NCBI RefSeq assembly: GCF_013778455.1
Contig: NZ_JACEHE010000028.1
Coordinates: 30,199 to 94,198 of the forward strand
DNA: 64,000 nt
DNA from: Streptomyces himalayensis subsp. himalayensis
GTDB taxonomy: Bacteria > Actinomycetota > Actinomycetes > Streptomycetales > Streptomycetaceae
Direction of reading: 5' to 3'
Positions 1 through 8,629 of this stretch are shown piece after piece (the first letter of the stretch is position 1; the number at the start of each line of letters is the position of its first letter). Under the pieces are notes generated by a model. That model saw only the letters and a list, made by a program, of their open reading frames with translations, ran no database searches and was not told the DNA's origin. The translations under genes and the position numbers were made by a program.

Positions 1-483
1 AACAGCGGGCATTCGAACCAGGCCGCCCGGCTCGCGGATGCGACCGGCGACAACGCGGCGGTACGCGAGTCCCTGGGCCTGCCCGAAGCTCGACCCGCTG
101 CCCGCGGTGCCGCTCGTTGCCGCTCGTTGCCGCCCAGCCTGACCAGCCCACCCAGGACGGGTTGCACGCCAGCCGCGACCAGGCCACGCCGCCGGCGTCA
201 CGGCAGTGATGTTCCGGCGCGGGCGCTCAGGCGCCGAGACGAAGAAACGCCTATGTGGGTCGACGGCAAACGGGATGGGAGCTGGAAAGAGTGGTGGGTT
301 GGCGTGCGTGGTGAAAGCCAGGTCTGTCATGCACGTGCCGAATGGAGCGGGCAGCAGCCGACCCGATTCGCAGGCCGCTGTACGGTCTCTTGGTCATGCT
401 CCACCCGGGCCCAGGAGGCCACCCCCGGCACTGTGGAGTGACTGTCGGAGGGGCACCTTCGGCGAAGTGGTACGCGCGCCCGT
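1..483. other. No confident gene; possible tail of a truncated gene at the left edge
   Basis: A plus-strand frame is open from base 1 to 441. Only its first 30 or so codons read like protein (AARLADATGDNAAVRESLG); the rest is arginine/proline-rich and looks like noise. It could be the end of a gene cut by the window edge. A 10-bp unit, gccgctcgtt, is directly repeated near 111-130. Nothing else is recognisable before the 3' end of the phosphatase gene. Confidence 0.3.
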
Positions 484-2706
484 TCAGCCGGTCGGAAGCT
501 TCTGCTCGCACCAGATGGTCTTTCCGACCGTGGCATGCCGGGTACCCCAGCTCTGGCTGAGCTGGGAGACCAGGAGCAGGCCCCGGCCGCCCTCGTCGTA
601 GACCCGGGCCCGGCGCAGGTGCGGCGCGGTGCTACTGGCGTCGGAGACCTCGCATATCAGCGTGGCGTCGCGAATCAACCTCAACTGGATCGGGGAGTCG
701 CCGTAGCGGATGGCGTTGGTGACCAGCTCGCTGACGAGTAGCTCGGTGGTGAATGTCGCGTCTGCCAGTCCCCACTGGTCGAGCTGTTCGACGGCCACCT
801 TCCGGGTGCGCTCGACAAGGGACGGGTCAGCGGGGATGTCCCAGATGGCGACCCGGTCGGAGGCGAGGACACAGGTGCGGGCGAGGAGCAGGGCGACGTC
901 GTCGGCGGGGCGATCAGTCACCAACCTCTGGATGACGGTGTCGCAGGCGGCATCCAGCGACGGTGTCCGCACCGCCAGCGCGTCACGCAACGTGTCCAGG
1001 CCCTCGTCGAAGTCGCGCTCACGGGACTTGACGAGACCGTCGGAGTAGAGGGCGAGCACGCTGCTCGCGGGCAGGGTCAGCTCTGTGGTCTCGAAGGGCA
1101 GGCCGCCCAGCCCGAGCGGCGGGCCTACAAACCCGGACACACTTTCCACAGCCCCGTCGGGAGTGCGCAGGGCGGGCAGCGGATGGCCGGCCGAGGCCAG
1201 CGCGCAGCGCCGGGAGACCGGGTCGTAGACCGCGTACAGGCACGTCGCTCCCAGCTCGCCGGCCGCCGCGACATCGCCTTCTGCGGTGCCGGTCTGCTCG
1301 TCACCGGTCAGGCGGATGACCAGGTCGTCGAGATGGGTGAGGAGCTCGTCGGGCGGCAGGTCGACGTCGGCCAGGGTACGAACGGCGGTGCGCAGGCGTC
1401 CCATGGTGGCGGACGCGTTGATGCCGTGGCCGACGACGTCTCCGATGATGAGGGCGACCCGGCTGCCGGAGAGCGGGATCACGTCGAACCAGTCACCACC
1501 CACGCCGACCTGGGAGCCGGCCGGCAGATAGCGGAACGCCACCTCCACAGCCGTCTGCCGGGGCAGCCGCTGCGGCAGCAGACTGCGCTGCAGAGCCAGC
1601 GCGGTCGCCCGCTCACGGGTGTAACGACGCGCGTTGTCGATGGCCACGGCAGCCTTGGCGGCCAGCTCCTCGGCGTCGGACAGATCCCTCACCTCGAAGG
1701 GTTCCGCTCCCCCGGCACGCCAGAAGCTGACCATCCCCAGCGGCACGCCCCGCGCCCGCAGCGGCGCCGTGATCAGCGAGTGGATACCGTAGCCCAGCAC
1801 CGGCCCGGCATGATCCGGGACCAGAGACCGCCATGCGGTGGAAGCTCGCAGGTCGGGCTCGATCCTCGCACGCCCACTACGGAGGAGGCTGCGGGCGCGC
1901 GCAGCAGACACGGCGGTTGTGACCAGCTCGCCCACCGGGTGGAACGGGTGGTCCTCCCGGATGCCCGCGACGGCAACCCGGCGCATCTCCGCCCCGTGGA
2001 CCGCCGGCTCCTCTCCGCGCAGGACGAACACCGCCAGGTCCACGGTGACGAAATCCGCGAACCGGGGCACCGCCACCCGCGCCAGCTCCTGCGCGGTCCG
2101 CTCCACATCGAGGCTGGCACCGATGGCCATGCCGGCGTCGTGCAGCAAATCCAGGCGGCCATGAGCCGCCTGAGCCCGCTCCCGTTGGCGGCGGCCGCGG
2201 ATGGCCAGCTCCGAGACAGCGGCACCGATGACAAGCAGGAGGATGACCGTCCAGCGGTCCTCGGCACCTGTTATGGAGAGCGTGAACCATGGGTGTATCA
2301 GGAAGAAGTCCAACCAGACGGTGGCCGAGACTGCCGCGATCAGGCCTGCGATGCGGTCCCCCTGGGCGGCCACAGCCACCACCACCGCCACCAGTACGAG
2401 AGCCGCGTCGTTGCTGGGGAAGGTGGTACGGAACGGCACCAGCGCCAGAGCAGCAACCAAAGGTGCCACCAGGGCGGACACCGCTGCCCGGCTTCTTCCC
2501 AGCACGTGTGCATGGCGCTCCACGTTCACTTGGACCGTCTCCTCGGTGGCGAGCTGCCGAGCCCCCTTGCCCCTCAGGTCAGGGAGAGGTGTCCTGACCC
2601 TGGGCATCTCCACACGTCGTGGGGTCAGCGGCCTGGGGCCGTGAAGACACCTCCCGAACGAGGTGCCTCCTTGGAACTCGATAAGTCCAACCCCGCGCCG
2701 GACCAC
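484..2706 (-). CDS. Membrane-anchored SpoIIE-type serine phosphatase with C-terminal anti-sigma-like ATPase domain
   Basis: A protein of up to 740 residues. After a basic N-terminus it has about four hydrophobic helices (roughly residues 70-165) resembling the KdpD-type DUF4118 module, a GAF-like region (about 185-360), a PP2C/SpoIIE phosphatase domain with GGDWFDVIPL and GDVVGHG, and a GHKL ATPase domain with N-box ELVTNAIRYG and G-box DEGGRGLLLV. Proteins of this kind dephosphorylate anti-anti-sigma factors and may also act as anti-sigma kinases, so this is probably a sensor feeding a partner-switching sigma pathway; no sigma or anti-sigma gene is adjacent. The homologous part may begin at the internal Met at 2607 (residue 34); the longer start is uncertain. 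Its ligand cannot be read from the sequence. Confidence 0.85.
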   Translation of the reverse strand: MVRRGVGLIEFQGGTSFGRCLHGPRPLTPRRVEMPRVRTPLPDLRGKGARQLATEETVQVNVERHAHVLGRSRAAVSALVAPLVAALALVPFRTTFPSNDAALVLVAVVVAVAAQGDRIAGLIAAVSATVWLDFFLIHPWFTLSITGAEDRWTVILLLVIGAAVSELAIRGRRQRERAQAAHGRLDLLHDAGMAIGASLDVERTAQELARVAVPRFADFVTVDLAVFVLRGEEPAVHGAEMRRVAVAGIREDHPFHPVGELVTTAVSAARARSLLRSGRARIEPDLRASTAWRSLVPDHAGPVLGYGIHSLITAPLRARGVPLGMVSFWRAGGAEPFEVRDLSDAEELAAKAAVAIDNARRYTRERATALALQRSLLPQRLPRQTAVEVAFRYLPAGSQVGVGGDWFDVIPLSGSRVALIIGDVVGHGINASATMGRLRTAVRTLADVDLPPDELLTHLDDLVIRLTGDEQTGTAEGDVAAAGELGATCLYAVYDPVSRRCALASAGHPLPALRTPDGAVESVSGFVGPPLGLGGLPFETTELTLPASSVLALYSDGLVKSRERDFDEGLDTLRDALAVRTPSLDAACDTVIQRLVTDRPADDVALLLARTCVLASDRVAIWDIPADPSLVERTRKVAVEQLDQWGLADATFTTELLVSELVTNAIRYGDSPIQLRLIRDATLICEVSDASSTAPHLRRARVYDEGGRGLLLVSQLSQSWGTRHATVGKTIWCEQKLPTG

Positions 2707-2896
2707 GCCTCACCTGTTCATTACCCATCCTGACCGGACATCGGCATCACCCGAACATGCATTCGCAGATGTAGCCGACCAGCACACCGCCTCTGTGCGT
2801 GACCGCCCCGCACGAACGGACCCTGTGCCGCATGGGCGCAGTGGCTACGCTGATCGTCGGCGCGGGGCCGCTGTGCTGGTGGAGGACTGGACCCGC

Positions 2897-3080
2897 ATGG
2901 ACAGGCTGCATTTGGAGGAGCGGATACTCAATCTGGTGTCGTCGCAGAACATGTGCGTGCTCGCGACGGCACGGCCGGAGGGGCCGCTCGCGACGCCGGT
3001 TCGGTACTTCCACCTCGACTTCGCGTTGATGTTCAGCACGCTCCCGCATCGCCGAAGATGAGGAACACCGACGGTAGGAA
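2897..3080 (+). pseudogene. Frameshifted, truncated pyridoxamine-5'-phosphate-oxidase-family protein
   Basis: From ATG 2897 the reading MDRLHLEERILNLVSSQN continues through LATARPEGPLATPVRYFHLD, the usual N-terminus of small PPOX-fold (FMN or F420) proteins. Near 3035 the homology changes frame: the first frame ends at 3061 in LPHRRR, while the +1 frame carries on with APASPKMRNTDGR. It then stops at about 3080, where the opposing gene ends. About one third of the family length remains, so it is almost certainly non-functional. Confidence 0.7.
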
Positions 3081-3992
3081 TCACGTCTCCAAGCGCTCGA
3101 GGCGGGCGAGTGCCGTCTGGGCGGCGCGGCGCGCATGCCGTGCGGCCGGGGCGGTCTGCGTGGCCCGATGTCGTGCGTTGTCGAGCTCGGTTCGGACCCG
3201 GCGTCGCAGTTCCGCCGTGGCGTGGAGTTGGCGGGCCAGCTCGGTCGCGCGCTCTTCGAGTTCGTGGAGTGATGCTTCGGCGCGCTCGACGTCCGCTTGC
3301 GCCTTCTGGTGTTCCTCCTCGCGTCGCCGGGCGTGCTGTTCGGCTGCTTCCGCCTCGCGGTTGGCCTGGGCAAGCTTTCTACGCCGATCGTCCTCGAGGC
3401 GCTTCTCGCGGGCGGTCTTGGGGCTGATGACGTGTAGGTCCGGTCCCGGTGGCGTCTTCCGCCGTCGTGCACTGTGTGCTGTGAGGGCTGGACGGACGGG
3501 TACGTCGGCGACGGCGGCCGCTGTGAATCCGACCGGAGCAACGAGAGCGTTGACGAGCCGGCCGGAGGCCCATTCCTGTGCCGCCGCCGGATCCGTCAGG
3601 ACCGTGTGCAAGGTCTGCTCGATCTTGCGCTGCGCGGCCTCGCCGATGGGATGCCCGGCCTCGGCAGCCAGGGTGCGGGCCTGCCGTGACAGGACGCCCA
3701 CGAGGGTGTGCTGCTGCCGGCTCAGGCGCTTCAGCCGCTCGCGGGCAAGGTCCTGGTGAGCCTGGCGCAGGCCTTCGCCGAGCCGGAGCAGGCGGGCGAC
3801 CTGGACGGGCTCGGAACGCACCAGCAGGTTGCTGGCCCAGGCCGACAGCGTCGGCCGGCGCAGCGCGGCGATCTCGGCGGCCAGCTTCGCCTTGCCCGCC
3901 CTGCGGGCCTCGGCCCCCCGTATCGCACGGGCCTCAACGAACTGCGTCGGATGCAGCCCGTACAGCTCGTCGGCGATGCTCTCCAGGTCCAC
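3081..3992 (-). CDS. Conserved actinobacterial coiled-coil protein of unknown function
   Basis: 303 residues, intact from ATG 3992. The N-terminal half is Ala/Arg-rich and helical, containing a motif LRRPTLSAWASNLLVR; residues about 195-300 form a long heptad-like, charged coiled coil rich in Glu, Arg and Ala. There is no signal peptide, membrane segment or enzyme motif. The N-terminus (YGLHPTQFVEARAIRGAEAR) looks like a conserved start. I do not recognise a function. It sits alone between two pseudogenes, with a run of cttcct-type repeats just upstream at 4005-4030. Confidence 0.65.
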   Translation of the reverse strand: MDLESIADELYGLHPTQFVEARAIRGAEARRAGKAKLAAEIAALRRPTLSAWASNLLVRSEPVQVARLLRLGEGLRQAHQDLARERLKRLSRQQHTLVGVLSRQARTLAAEAGHPIGEAAQRKIEQTLHTVLTDPAAAQEWASGRLVNALVAPVGFTAAAVADVPVRPALTAHSARRRKTPPGPDLHVISPKTAREKRLEDDRRRKLAQANREAEAAEQHARRREEEHQKAQADVERAEASLHELEERATELARQLHATAELRRRVRTELDNARHRATQTAPAARHARRAAQTALARLERLET

Positions 3993-4069
3993 GGCTCACC
4001 GCCGCCCTTCCTTCCTGCCTTCCTTCCGATGAATAGATTCTTCACTTTTTGTCCAGGCACGTTACTTAT

Positions 4070-4318
4070 ATGACTCTTGTTCCTCCGGTGACGCAGATGC
4101 TGGCCCAGGTCTCGCAAGAGCTGCCGCGGCGTGGCGCTGCCGGGCGGGACGGTGTGGGGGCCCAAGTGGGATGGCTTCCGGCTTCTGGTGTTCGCCGCCG
4201 CCGACGGCGAGGTGTTTCTGCAGTCGCGCAGCGGCCGCGTCTCACCACGGCGTTCCCAGAGATCGCGCCGGCCGCCGCGGTGCTGGGCGACGACGCCGTC
4301 ATCGACGGTGTTATGTGA
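4070..4318 (+). pseudogene. Remnant of an ATP-dependent DNA ligase (catalytic N-terminus)
   Basis: ATG 4070 opens with MTLVPPVTQMLAQVSQELP, typical of actinobacterial ATP-dependent DNA ligases. The nucleotidyl-transfer motif follows in another frame from about 4135 as VWGPKWDGFRLLVF, with the Lys of KWDG being the residue adenylated in such enzymes. A second shift returns to the first frame for LTTAFPEIAPAAAVLGDDAV and then a stop at 4318. Two frameshifts and loss of some three quarters of the length make this a dead gene, possibly once part of a Ku/LigD-type NHEJ set. Confidence 0.75.
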
Positions 4319-4609
4319 CCTGCACGGGTGTCTCAGGTGCTTGGTGTCTCAGGTGACTTGTCCTCGACCGGGACGTGGCCCGTGTTGTCCCCGTCCGCCT
4401 CCACCTCAAGCACCGCGGTCAGCCCGGCTCCGCATGCGCTTGGCTGGACGGCGGAGGCCCCGGCCAACGCCTGGCAGGGCGCCGCACCCGGGACGAGGTC
4501 ACCCACGGTCACTCCGACACACCGTACGAGAGCCCCGATCCCCTCTACGGCCTCGGCCGCAGTAGGGCGTTTCCTGCCCTGACGCGGCTGGCCGGCCGGG
4601 TCCGCGCGG

Positions 4610-4739
4610 GTGCTGCGGTTCAACGACGGATCCGCCATTACCGCCCAGACCATGATCCTGGCCACCGGGGTCTCCTACCGGCGGCTCGCGGCGCCCGGTC
4701 TGGAGGCGCTGACCGGCTGTGGCGTCTTCTATGCCCCAG
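4610..4739 (+). pseudogene. Fragment of a thioredoxin-reductase-like flavoprotein
   Basis: The frame reads LRFNDGSAITAQTMILATG and then VSYRRLAAPGLEALTGCGVFY, the segment of pyridine-nucleotide disulfide oxidoreductases (often cNMP-binding/TrxR fusions) that carries the ATG motif and precedes the second dinucleotide fold. Only about 43 residues survive. Homology stops exactly where the promoter-like repeat at 4740 begins, suggesting a recombination junction. Confidence 0.6.
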
Positions 4740-4826
4740 CCAGGGACCGCCGATCCATGGATAAACCTTCCTCTCCCGCCCCTGCGCGGGCGCCCCTACG
4801 GTCGAGGCTGCGGGCGCTCACCGGCC
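4740..4826 (+). promoter_or_regulatory. Promoter/leader of the SDR gene, duplicated in inverted orientation at 5840-5925
   Basis: The region upstream of the SDR gene contains GGACCGCCGATCCATGGAT, including the 10-bp palindrome ATCCATGGAT at 4753-4762, then TCCTCTCCCGCCCC. The reverse complement of 5840-5925 matches it along nearly 90 bp with scattered differences. It probably holds the promoter and an operator for the MmyB-type regulator; this is inferred from position and conservation. Confidence 0.5.
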
Positions 4827-4852
4827 CGCCGTAACGAAGGAGCGAGACCCCC

Positions 4853-5602
4853 ATGAAGATGACCGGCAACACGATCCTGATCACCGGCGGAACCTCGGGC
4901 ATCGGGCTCGGCCTGGCCCTGCGCCTGTACGAGGCCGGCAACAAAGTGGTCGTCGCCGGCCGGCGCAAGGAACTCCTCGACGAGATCACGGCTGAGCACC
5001 CGGGCATCGACGCGCTCGTCCTCGACGTCGCGGACCCCGACTCGATTGCCCGGGCCCGCGAGACCGTGGCGGCGAGCCACCCGGAGCTGAACGTCCTGGT
5101 CAACAACGCCGGCATCATGCTGCGGGAAAGCCTCCTCGACCCGGCCGGACTCCCGGTCGCCGAGGATCACGTCACGGTCAACCTGCTCGGCACGATCCGG
5201 ATGACGTACGCCTTCCTGCCGCTGCTGGTGGGCAAGGACGACGCGGTCGTCATGAACGTCACCTCGTCGCTGGCGTTCGTACCGTACCCGAGCACCCCGA
5301 CCTACAGCGCGACCAAGGCCGCGCTGCACTCCTTCTCCGAGAGCCTGCGCATCCAGCTCGCCGGTGCTGGCGCCGGTGTCCAGGTGATCGAGGTGGTCCC
5401 GCCGGGCGTGCGCACGACCCTGCTGGGCCAGCAGGACAGCGACCAGTCCATGCCGTTGGACGACTTCCTCACCGAGACCCTCGACCTGCTGCGCGAGAAG
5501 CCCGATGGGAAGGAGCTTGTCGTCGAGCGCGCCAGGTTCATCCGCGACGCGGAGGCCAACGGCTCCTACGACGACGTCCTCGCCATGATCAGCGGCAGCT
5601 GA
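4853..5602 (+). CDS. Short-chain dehydrogenase/reductase (DltE-like)
   Basis: 249 residues, complete. The NAD(P)-binding motif TGGTSGIG is at residues 11-18, NNAG follows beta-4, and the catalytic YSATK has Tyr at about 151 and Lys at about 155 with Ser-rich MNVTSSLAF upstream. It should be a soluble NAD(P)-dependent oxidoreductase; substrate unknown. The start is supported by AAGGAG (about 4838) 9-10 bases before ATG. Family members in actinobacteria are commonly paired with an MmyB-type XRE regulator; here the regulator lies 350 bp downstream on the same strand rather than divergently, with strong hairpins between, suggesting the pair has been rearranged. Confidence 0.85.
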   Translation: MKMTGNTILITGGTSGIGLGLALRLYEAGNKVVVAGRRKELLDEITAEHPGIDALVLDVADPDSIARARETVAASHPELNVLVNNAGIMLRESLLDPAGLPVAEDHVTVNLLGTIRMTYAFLPLLVGKDDAVVMNVTSSLAFVPYPSTPTYSATKAALHSFSESLRIQLAGAGAGVQVIEVVPPGVRTTLLGQQDSDQSMPLDDFLTETLDLLREKPDGKELVVERARFIRDAEANGSYDDVLAMISGS

Positions 5603-5720
5603 CCGACCTGTAATGACCGACGCGGAACAACGGCACGCTGGCGGGTCCTGTTGGGCCACATCATCGAGGAACGCGAGCTGGACCCGCCTCGGGGTGGTCG
5701 GCCGGTCCCAAGCGTTGGGC

Positions 5721-5776
5721 GTCCTCGACGGAGGACCGTCGCCGCAGGCCGTCTTCCATGCCGACGGCCTGCGGCG
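5721..5776 (+). terminator. Two hairpins downstream of the SDR gene
   Basis: A 6-bp stem (GTCCTC/GAGGAC, 5721-5736) is followed by a perfect 14-bp inverted repeat (CGCCGCAGGCCGTC at 5740-5753 with its complement at 5763-5776, 9-nt loop). There is no T-tract, as is usual in Streptomyces terminators. It lies 119 bp after the SDR stop and before the regulator gene. Confidence 0.6.
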
Positions 5777-5839
5777 CAGCCGACAGCCGGCGAATTTCCC
5801 AGCGGGTCATGCATGTCAGGTGACCATCGGGTCGTCTCA

Positions 5840-5925
5840 CTGCGAGCGCCCTCGGCGTCGGCCGTGCGGGCGGCTTCGCGGGGGTGGGAGAGGAGGGCTC
5901 AGCCATGGACCGGCGGTCTCTGGAT
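5840..5925 (-). promoter_or_regulatory. Inverted copy of the SDR promoter/leader, upstream of the regulator
   Basis: On the minus strand this reads like 4740-4826, including GACCGCCGGTCCATGG and TCCTCTCCCACCCC. It points away from the regulator gene starting at 5956, as would a divergent SDR promoter, but no SDR gene remains on its minus-strand side. It may still serve as the regulator's own operator. Confidence 0.45.
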
Positions 5926-5955
5926 AGTCCGGCGGGATGCGGCGAGGATGGGGGC

Positions 5956-6795
5956 ATGGACAAGAAGGAACTGGCGGAATTCCTGCGCCACCGGCGTGAG
6001 ACGCTGCGCCCCCGCGACGTCGGGCTGGTCGAGGGGCCGCGCAGGCGTACGCAGGGGCTGCGCCGCGAGGAGGTCGCGCAGCTCGCCGGCATGTCCACCG
6101 ACTACTACGCCCGGCTGGAACAGCGGCGAGCTCCGCAGCCCTCCGTCCAGATCACCACGGCTCTCGCCCGGGCACTGCGGCTGACCCTGGACGAACGCGA
6201 CCATCTCTTCGTCCTCATCGGCCACAACGCCCCGGCCCGCTTCCACCGCTCCGAACACGTCAGCCCGACGCTGATGCGGGTCCTGGACCGCCTGGACGAC
6301 TCCCCGGCCCTGGTGCAGACCGACTTGTTCGACACCCTCGCGATGAACCCGTTGGCCGTGGCGCTGGTCGGCGACCTGACCCGCCACACCGGTCTGGCCC
6401 GCAGCGGCTACTACCGCTGGTTCATGGACCCAGCCGAGCGTCTGGTGTATCCCGAGGAGACCCACGAACACCACGGCCGCGCCCATGCAGCACGCCTGCG
6501 GGCCGCGCTGACAGCCGGCAGCGACACCCCCCGAGCCGCCCGGATCCTCGCCGAACTCCAGGAACACAGCCCCGAGTTCGTCCGCATGTGGGAACTTCAG
6601 GAGGTCGCCCAACGCTACGACGACTGCAAGACCATCCTCCATCCCGAACTCGGCCGCATCGATGTCGACGCCCAGGTCCTGTTCACCGAGAACCGCGCCC
6701 AGACCCTGGTGGTGCTGACCACTCGCCCCGGCACGGAGAGCCACAGCAAGCTCGAACTGCTCTCCGTCATAGGGCACCAGCAGCTCACCCCCTGA
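5956..6795 (+). CDS. XRE-family helix-turn-helix regulator with MmyB-like ligand-binding domain
   Basis: 279 residues from ATG 5956 (MDKKELAEFLRHRRETLRP), the conserved start of this family; an in-frame ATG at 5884 would add 24 residues that overlap the promoter repeat and is less likely. Residues about 10-65 form the HTH (TQGLRREEVAQLAGMSTDYY), and about 100-270 match the MmyB-type PAS-like domain with FDTLAMNPLA and YYRWFMDP. Such proteins usually repress a neighbouring SDR or oxidoreductase gene and respond to a small lipophilic ligand. Its likely target is the SDR at 4853 through the repeated CCATGG-containing element. Confidence 0.85.
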   Translation: MDKKELAEFLRHRRETLRPRDVGLVEGPRRRTQGLRREEVAQLAGMSTDYYARLEQRRAPQPSVQITTALARALRLTLDERDHLFVLIGHNAPARFHRSEHVSPTLMRVLDRLDDSPALVQTDLFDTLAMNPLAVALVGDLTRHTGLARSGYYRWFMDPAERLVYPEETHEHHGRAHAARLRAALTAGSDTPRAARILAELQEHSPEFVRMWELQEVAQRYDDCKTILHPELGRIDVDAQVLFTENRAQTLVVLTTRPGTESHSKLELLSVIGHQQLTP

Positions 6796-6816
6796 CGTCC
6801 TGGGCCGGGGGACGGG

Positions 6817-7410
6817 TCAAGGCTCGGCGCGGGAGGGGCCGGACAAATGCACCCTGGAGTGGTGCAGGTCGACGTACCGGAACGGCGCCCGCTTCAGCAG
6901 CCCCGCATCCAGTGACCACGCCACCCACTTGTCCAGCGCCGCCACCGACCGGTTCCACGTCCCCACCGACACAGCACCCGGCCCGCCACACCACAACCGC
7001 ACCCGTTTGTAAGCCCGCAGATCATCGCCGTCGCACACCCAGATCGGCTTGCCATGCCACGAGGTCTCCAGGAACCGGACGAAAAGCATCACGTCCCGGG
7101 CGTATCCCAGAACGCTGTTCTCGGCACGCACACCCCGACTCGGCAGCTCATGCAGAAAACGGTTCAGTTGCAGGTCGTACGACCCGTCCCCTGCCAAAAT
7201 GAACGGCTGACCCTCGCGGACGCCTCCGCGGTCCAGCACAGCCACCGGGCCAGCAGTACCCAGGCAGCTCTCCGAACGGGACCGGCTCGTCGTGCATAGA
7301 TCCGCGATCATGGCACCGATACCATCCCGCTTCGATCGCCTCGTAGACGTCGGATCCGTCCACCATCCCGAAGCCGAGACACGGGCGCCTTCTCCCCGCT
7401 CAGAAACCAC
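6817..7410 (-). pseudogene. Tyrosine recombinase (integrase) N-terminal remnant
   Basis: Between about 7255 and 6875 (minus strand) the protein matches the N-terminal SAM-like core-binding domain of large actinobacterial integrases: VREGQPFILAGDGSYDLQLN, GYARDVMLFVRFLE, WVCDGDDLRAYKRVRL and ALDKWVAWSLDAGLL. Homology ends at PFRYVD, followed by about 15 unrelated residues and a stop. The entire catalytic domain (R-H-R-Y) is missing and the first 45 residues look non-homologous. A broken mobile-element gene. Confidence 0.7.
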
Positions 7411-7461
7411 TCACGCCGGTGATCTGCCGAGGGAGTCGGAACCTTCATCATGGGCCGCGGT

Positions 7462-7502
7462 GCACGGTGCTTTGGGGCGTGAGTGCGCCTTTGGCACCGT
7501 GC
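7462..7502 (-). terminator. Terminator of the cold-shock gene
   Basis: A 9-bp perfect outer stem (GCACGGTGC 7462-7470 with GCACCGTGC 7494-7502) encloses an inner GGCG/CGCC stem. It starts 15 bp past the stop codon of the cold-shock gene. Confidence 0.6.
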
Positions 7503-7517
7503 CGGTCCTGACGGCGG

Positions 7518-7721
7518 TCAGGCGGGAGTGATGTTCTCCGCCTGCGGGCCCTTTTGGCCCTGGGTGATGTCGAAGGTGACGGCCTGGCCTTCCTGGAGCT
7601 CGCGGAAGCCGCTGGCGTTGATGTTGGAGTAGTGCGCGAAGACGTCGGGGCCGCCTCCGTCCTGCGCGATGAAGCCGAAGCCCTTTTCGGCGTTGAACCA
7701 CTTGACGGTTCCGCTGGCCAT
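7518..7721 (-). CDS. CspA-family cold-shock protein
   Basis: 67 residues, MASGTVKWFNAEKGFGFI at the N-terminus. RNP1 (KGFGFI) and RNP2-like (VFAHYS) motifs of the single OB-fold cold-shock domain are present, and the length is typical. The protein binds single-stranded RNA/DNA and melts secondary structure in mRNA. The start is fixed by the family: an upstream extension to 7847 is not conserved-looking. The gene appears monocistronic with its own terminator. A hairpin (GCCCGC/GCGGGC) near 7808-7828 lies in the probable long leader, a feature that often matters for cold regulation, though that role is inferred here. Confidence 0.93.
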   Translation of the reverse strand: MASGTVKWFNAEKGFGFIAQDGGGPDVFAHYSNINASGFRELQEGQAVTFDITQGQKGPQAENITPA

Positions 7722-8629
7722 GCCGGTGCCTCTCAGTCGATGACGGATCCGCACCGCGCGGACCCGGAGGTGGTCGTCCTGGTCCTGGGGCACTGCACAG
7801 CAAAACGCCCGCACCACGGCGCGGGCAGGTACTGCGAACCACGACATCTGCCAGCGACGCTACACGGCGGCACCACCCCTGACCAGTGAGCAAGGACCGT
7901 CAGATGAAGTGGTGTTGCGGACGGCTACGGTCATTGCGCCTCGGGCTTCCGGCACGGGCTGGGTCGTAGAGCACCGCCAGCGCCAGGCCAGTGGGCCTGC
8001 TCGAAGGAATCGACCCGCATCGGCATCGGCATCGGCCGTCACGTGGGCATGGCAAAGCCCGGGCCGCGGGCCCCTGGCCCGTGCTGTGTGGCCCGGGCAC
8101 AGCACGGGCCGAGTTGGTCAAGGCGTAACTCAGTGCCGTGGGCCGCTGCGAGCTACGCACCGGCCATCGACCACGGCAACCCATCCCTGCATCAGGCCGA
8201 GCAACAGCAGGCCACCAGCAAGATCAACAAGCCAGTCTCGCAGCCACATCAGAGCCCGGTGGTGACGCGACCGCGGCTGCGGGTGGGTGACGGCGTGTTG
8301 CGCGGCTCCGGCGGCCGCGCAAACAGGTCTTCCGGCGCAGCGGTGAGCGCGTCGGGGGTGTTATTGATGCGGGAAGGCCTCGGAGGTCCAGGTGTTTCCG
8401 GGCGCACCGCAACGTAGGCCAGACGTGCGTGCTCAGGGCTGACGGGGCCGCGGCTGGATGAGGCCCGGTCGCCGTCGAGGACGTGTGCTGTTGCGGAAGG
8501 CTGAGCGCATGCGCGGAGCGTTGCCGGTGGAGCCGGCGAACGGTGAGACGAGCTGGTCTCGCCCGGGGTGAGGCGGGTGAAGTGCCGGAAAACCCAGGGC
8601 GCCTGAGAAGATCTGCACCCCTGGAGTCG
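7722..8629. other. 908-bp region without a recognisable gene
   Basis: Holds the cold-shock gene leader and a strong isolated hairpin at 8076-8110. All open frames here are arginine/proline/serine-rich with no family signature. A short minus-strand stretch near 8270-8385 (DALTAAPEDLFARPPEPRN, stop at about 8250) has coding-like composition and may be the end of a lost gene; this is weak. Confidence 0.4.
8076..8110. terminator. Perfect 13-bp hairpin, possible bidirectional terminator
   Basis: GGCCCGTGCTGTG at 8076-8088 pairs perfectly with 8098-8110 across a 9-nt loop. It stands 355 bp upstream of the cold-shock start and 520 bp downstream of the MFS gene, both on the minus strand, so it may shield the former from read-through of the latter. 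Confidence 0.5.

Noticed and set aside
1183..2733. 516-codon plus-strand open frame antisense to the SpoIIE phosphatase
   Set aside because: Composition is Arg/Gly/His/Gln-rich and follows the codon pattern of the opposite gene; a shadow frame.
4333..4665. 110-codon minus-strand open frame
   Set aside because: Lacks any family motif, overlaps the thioredoxin-reductase-like remnant on the other strand and has no convincing ribosome-binding site.
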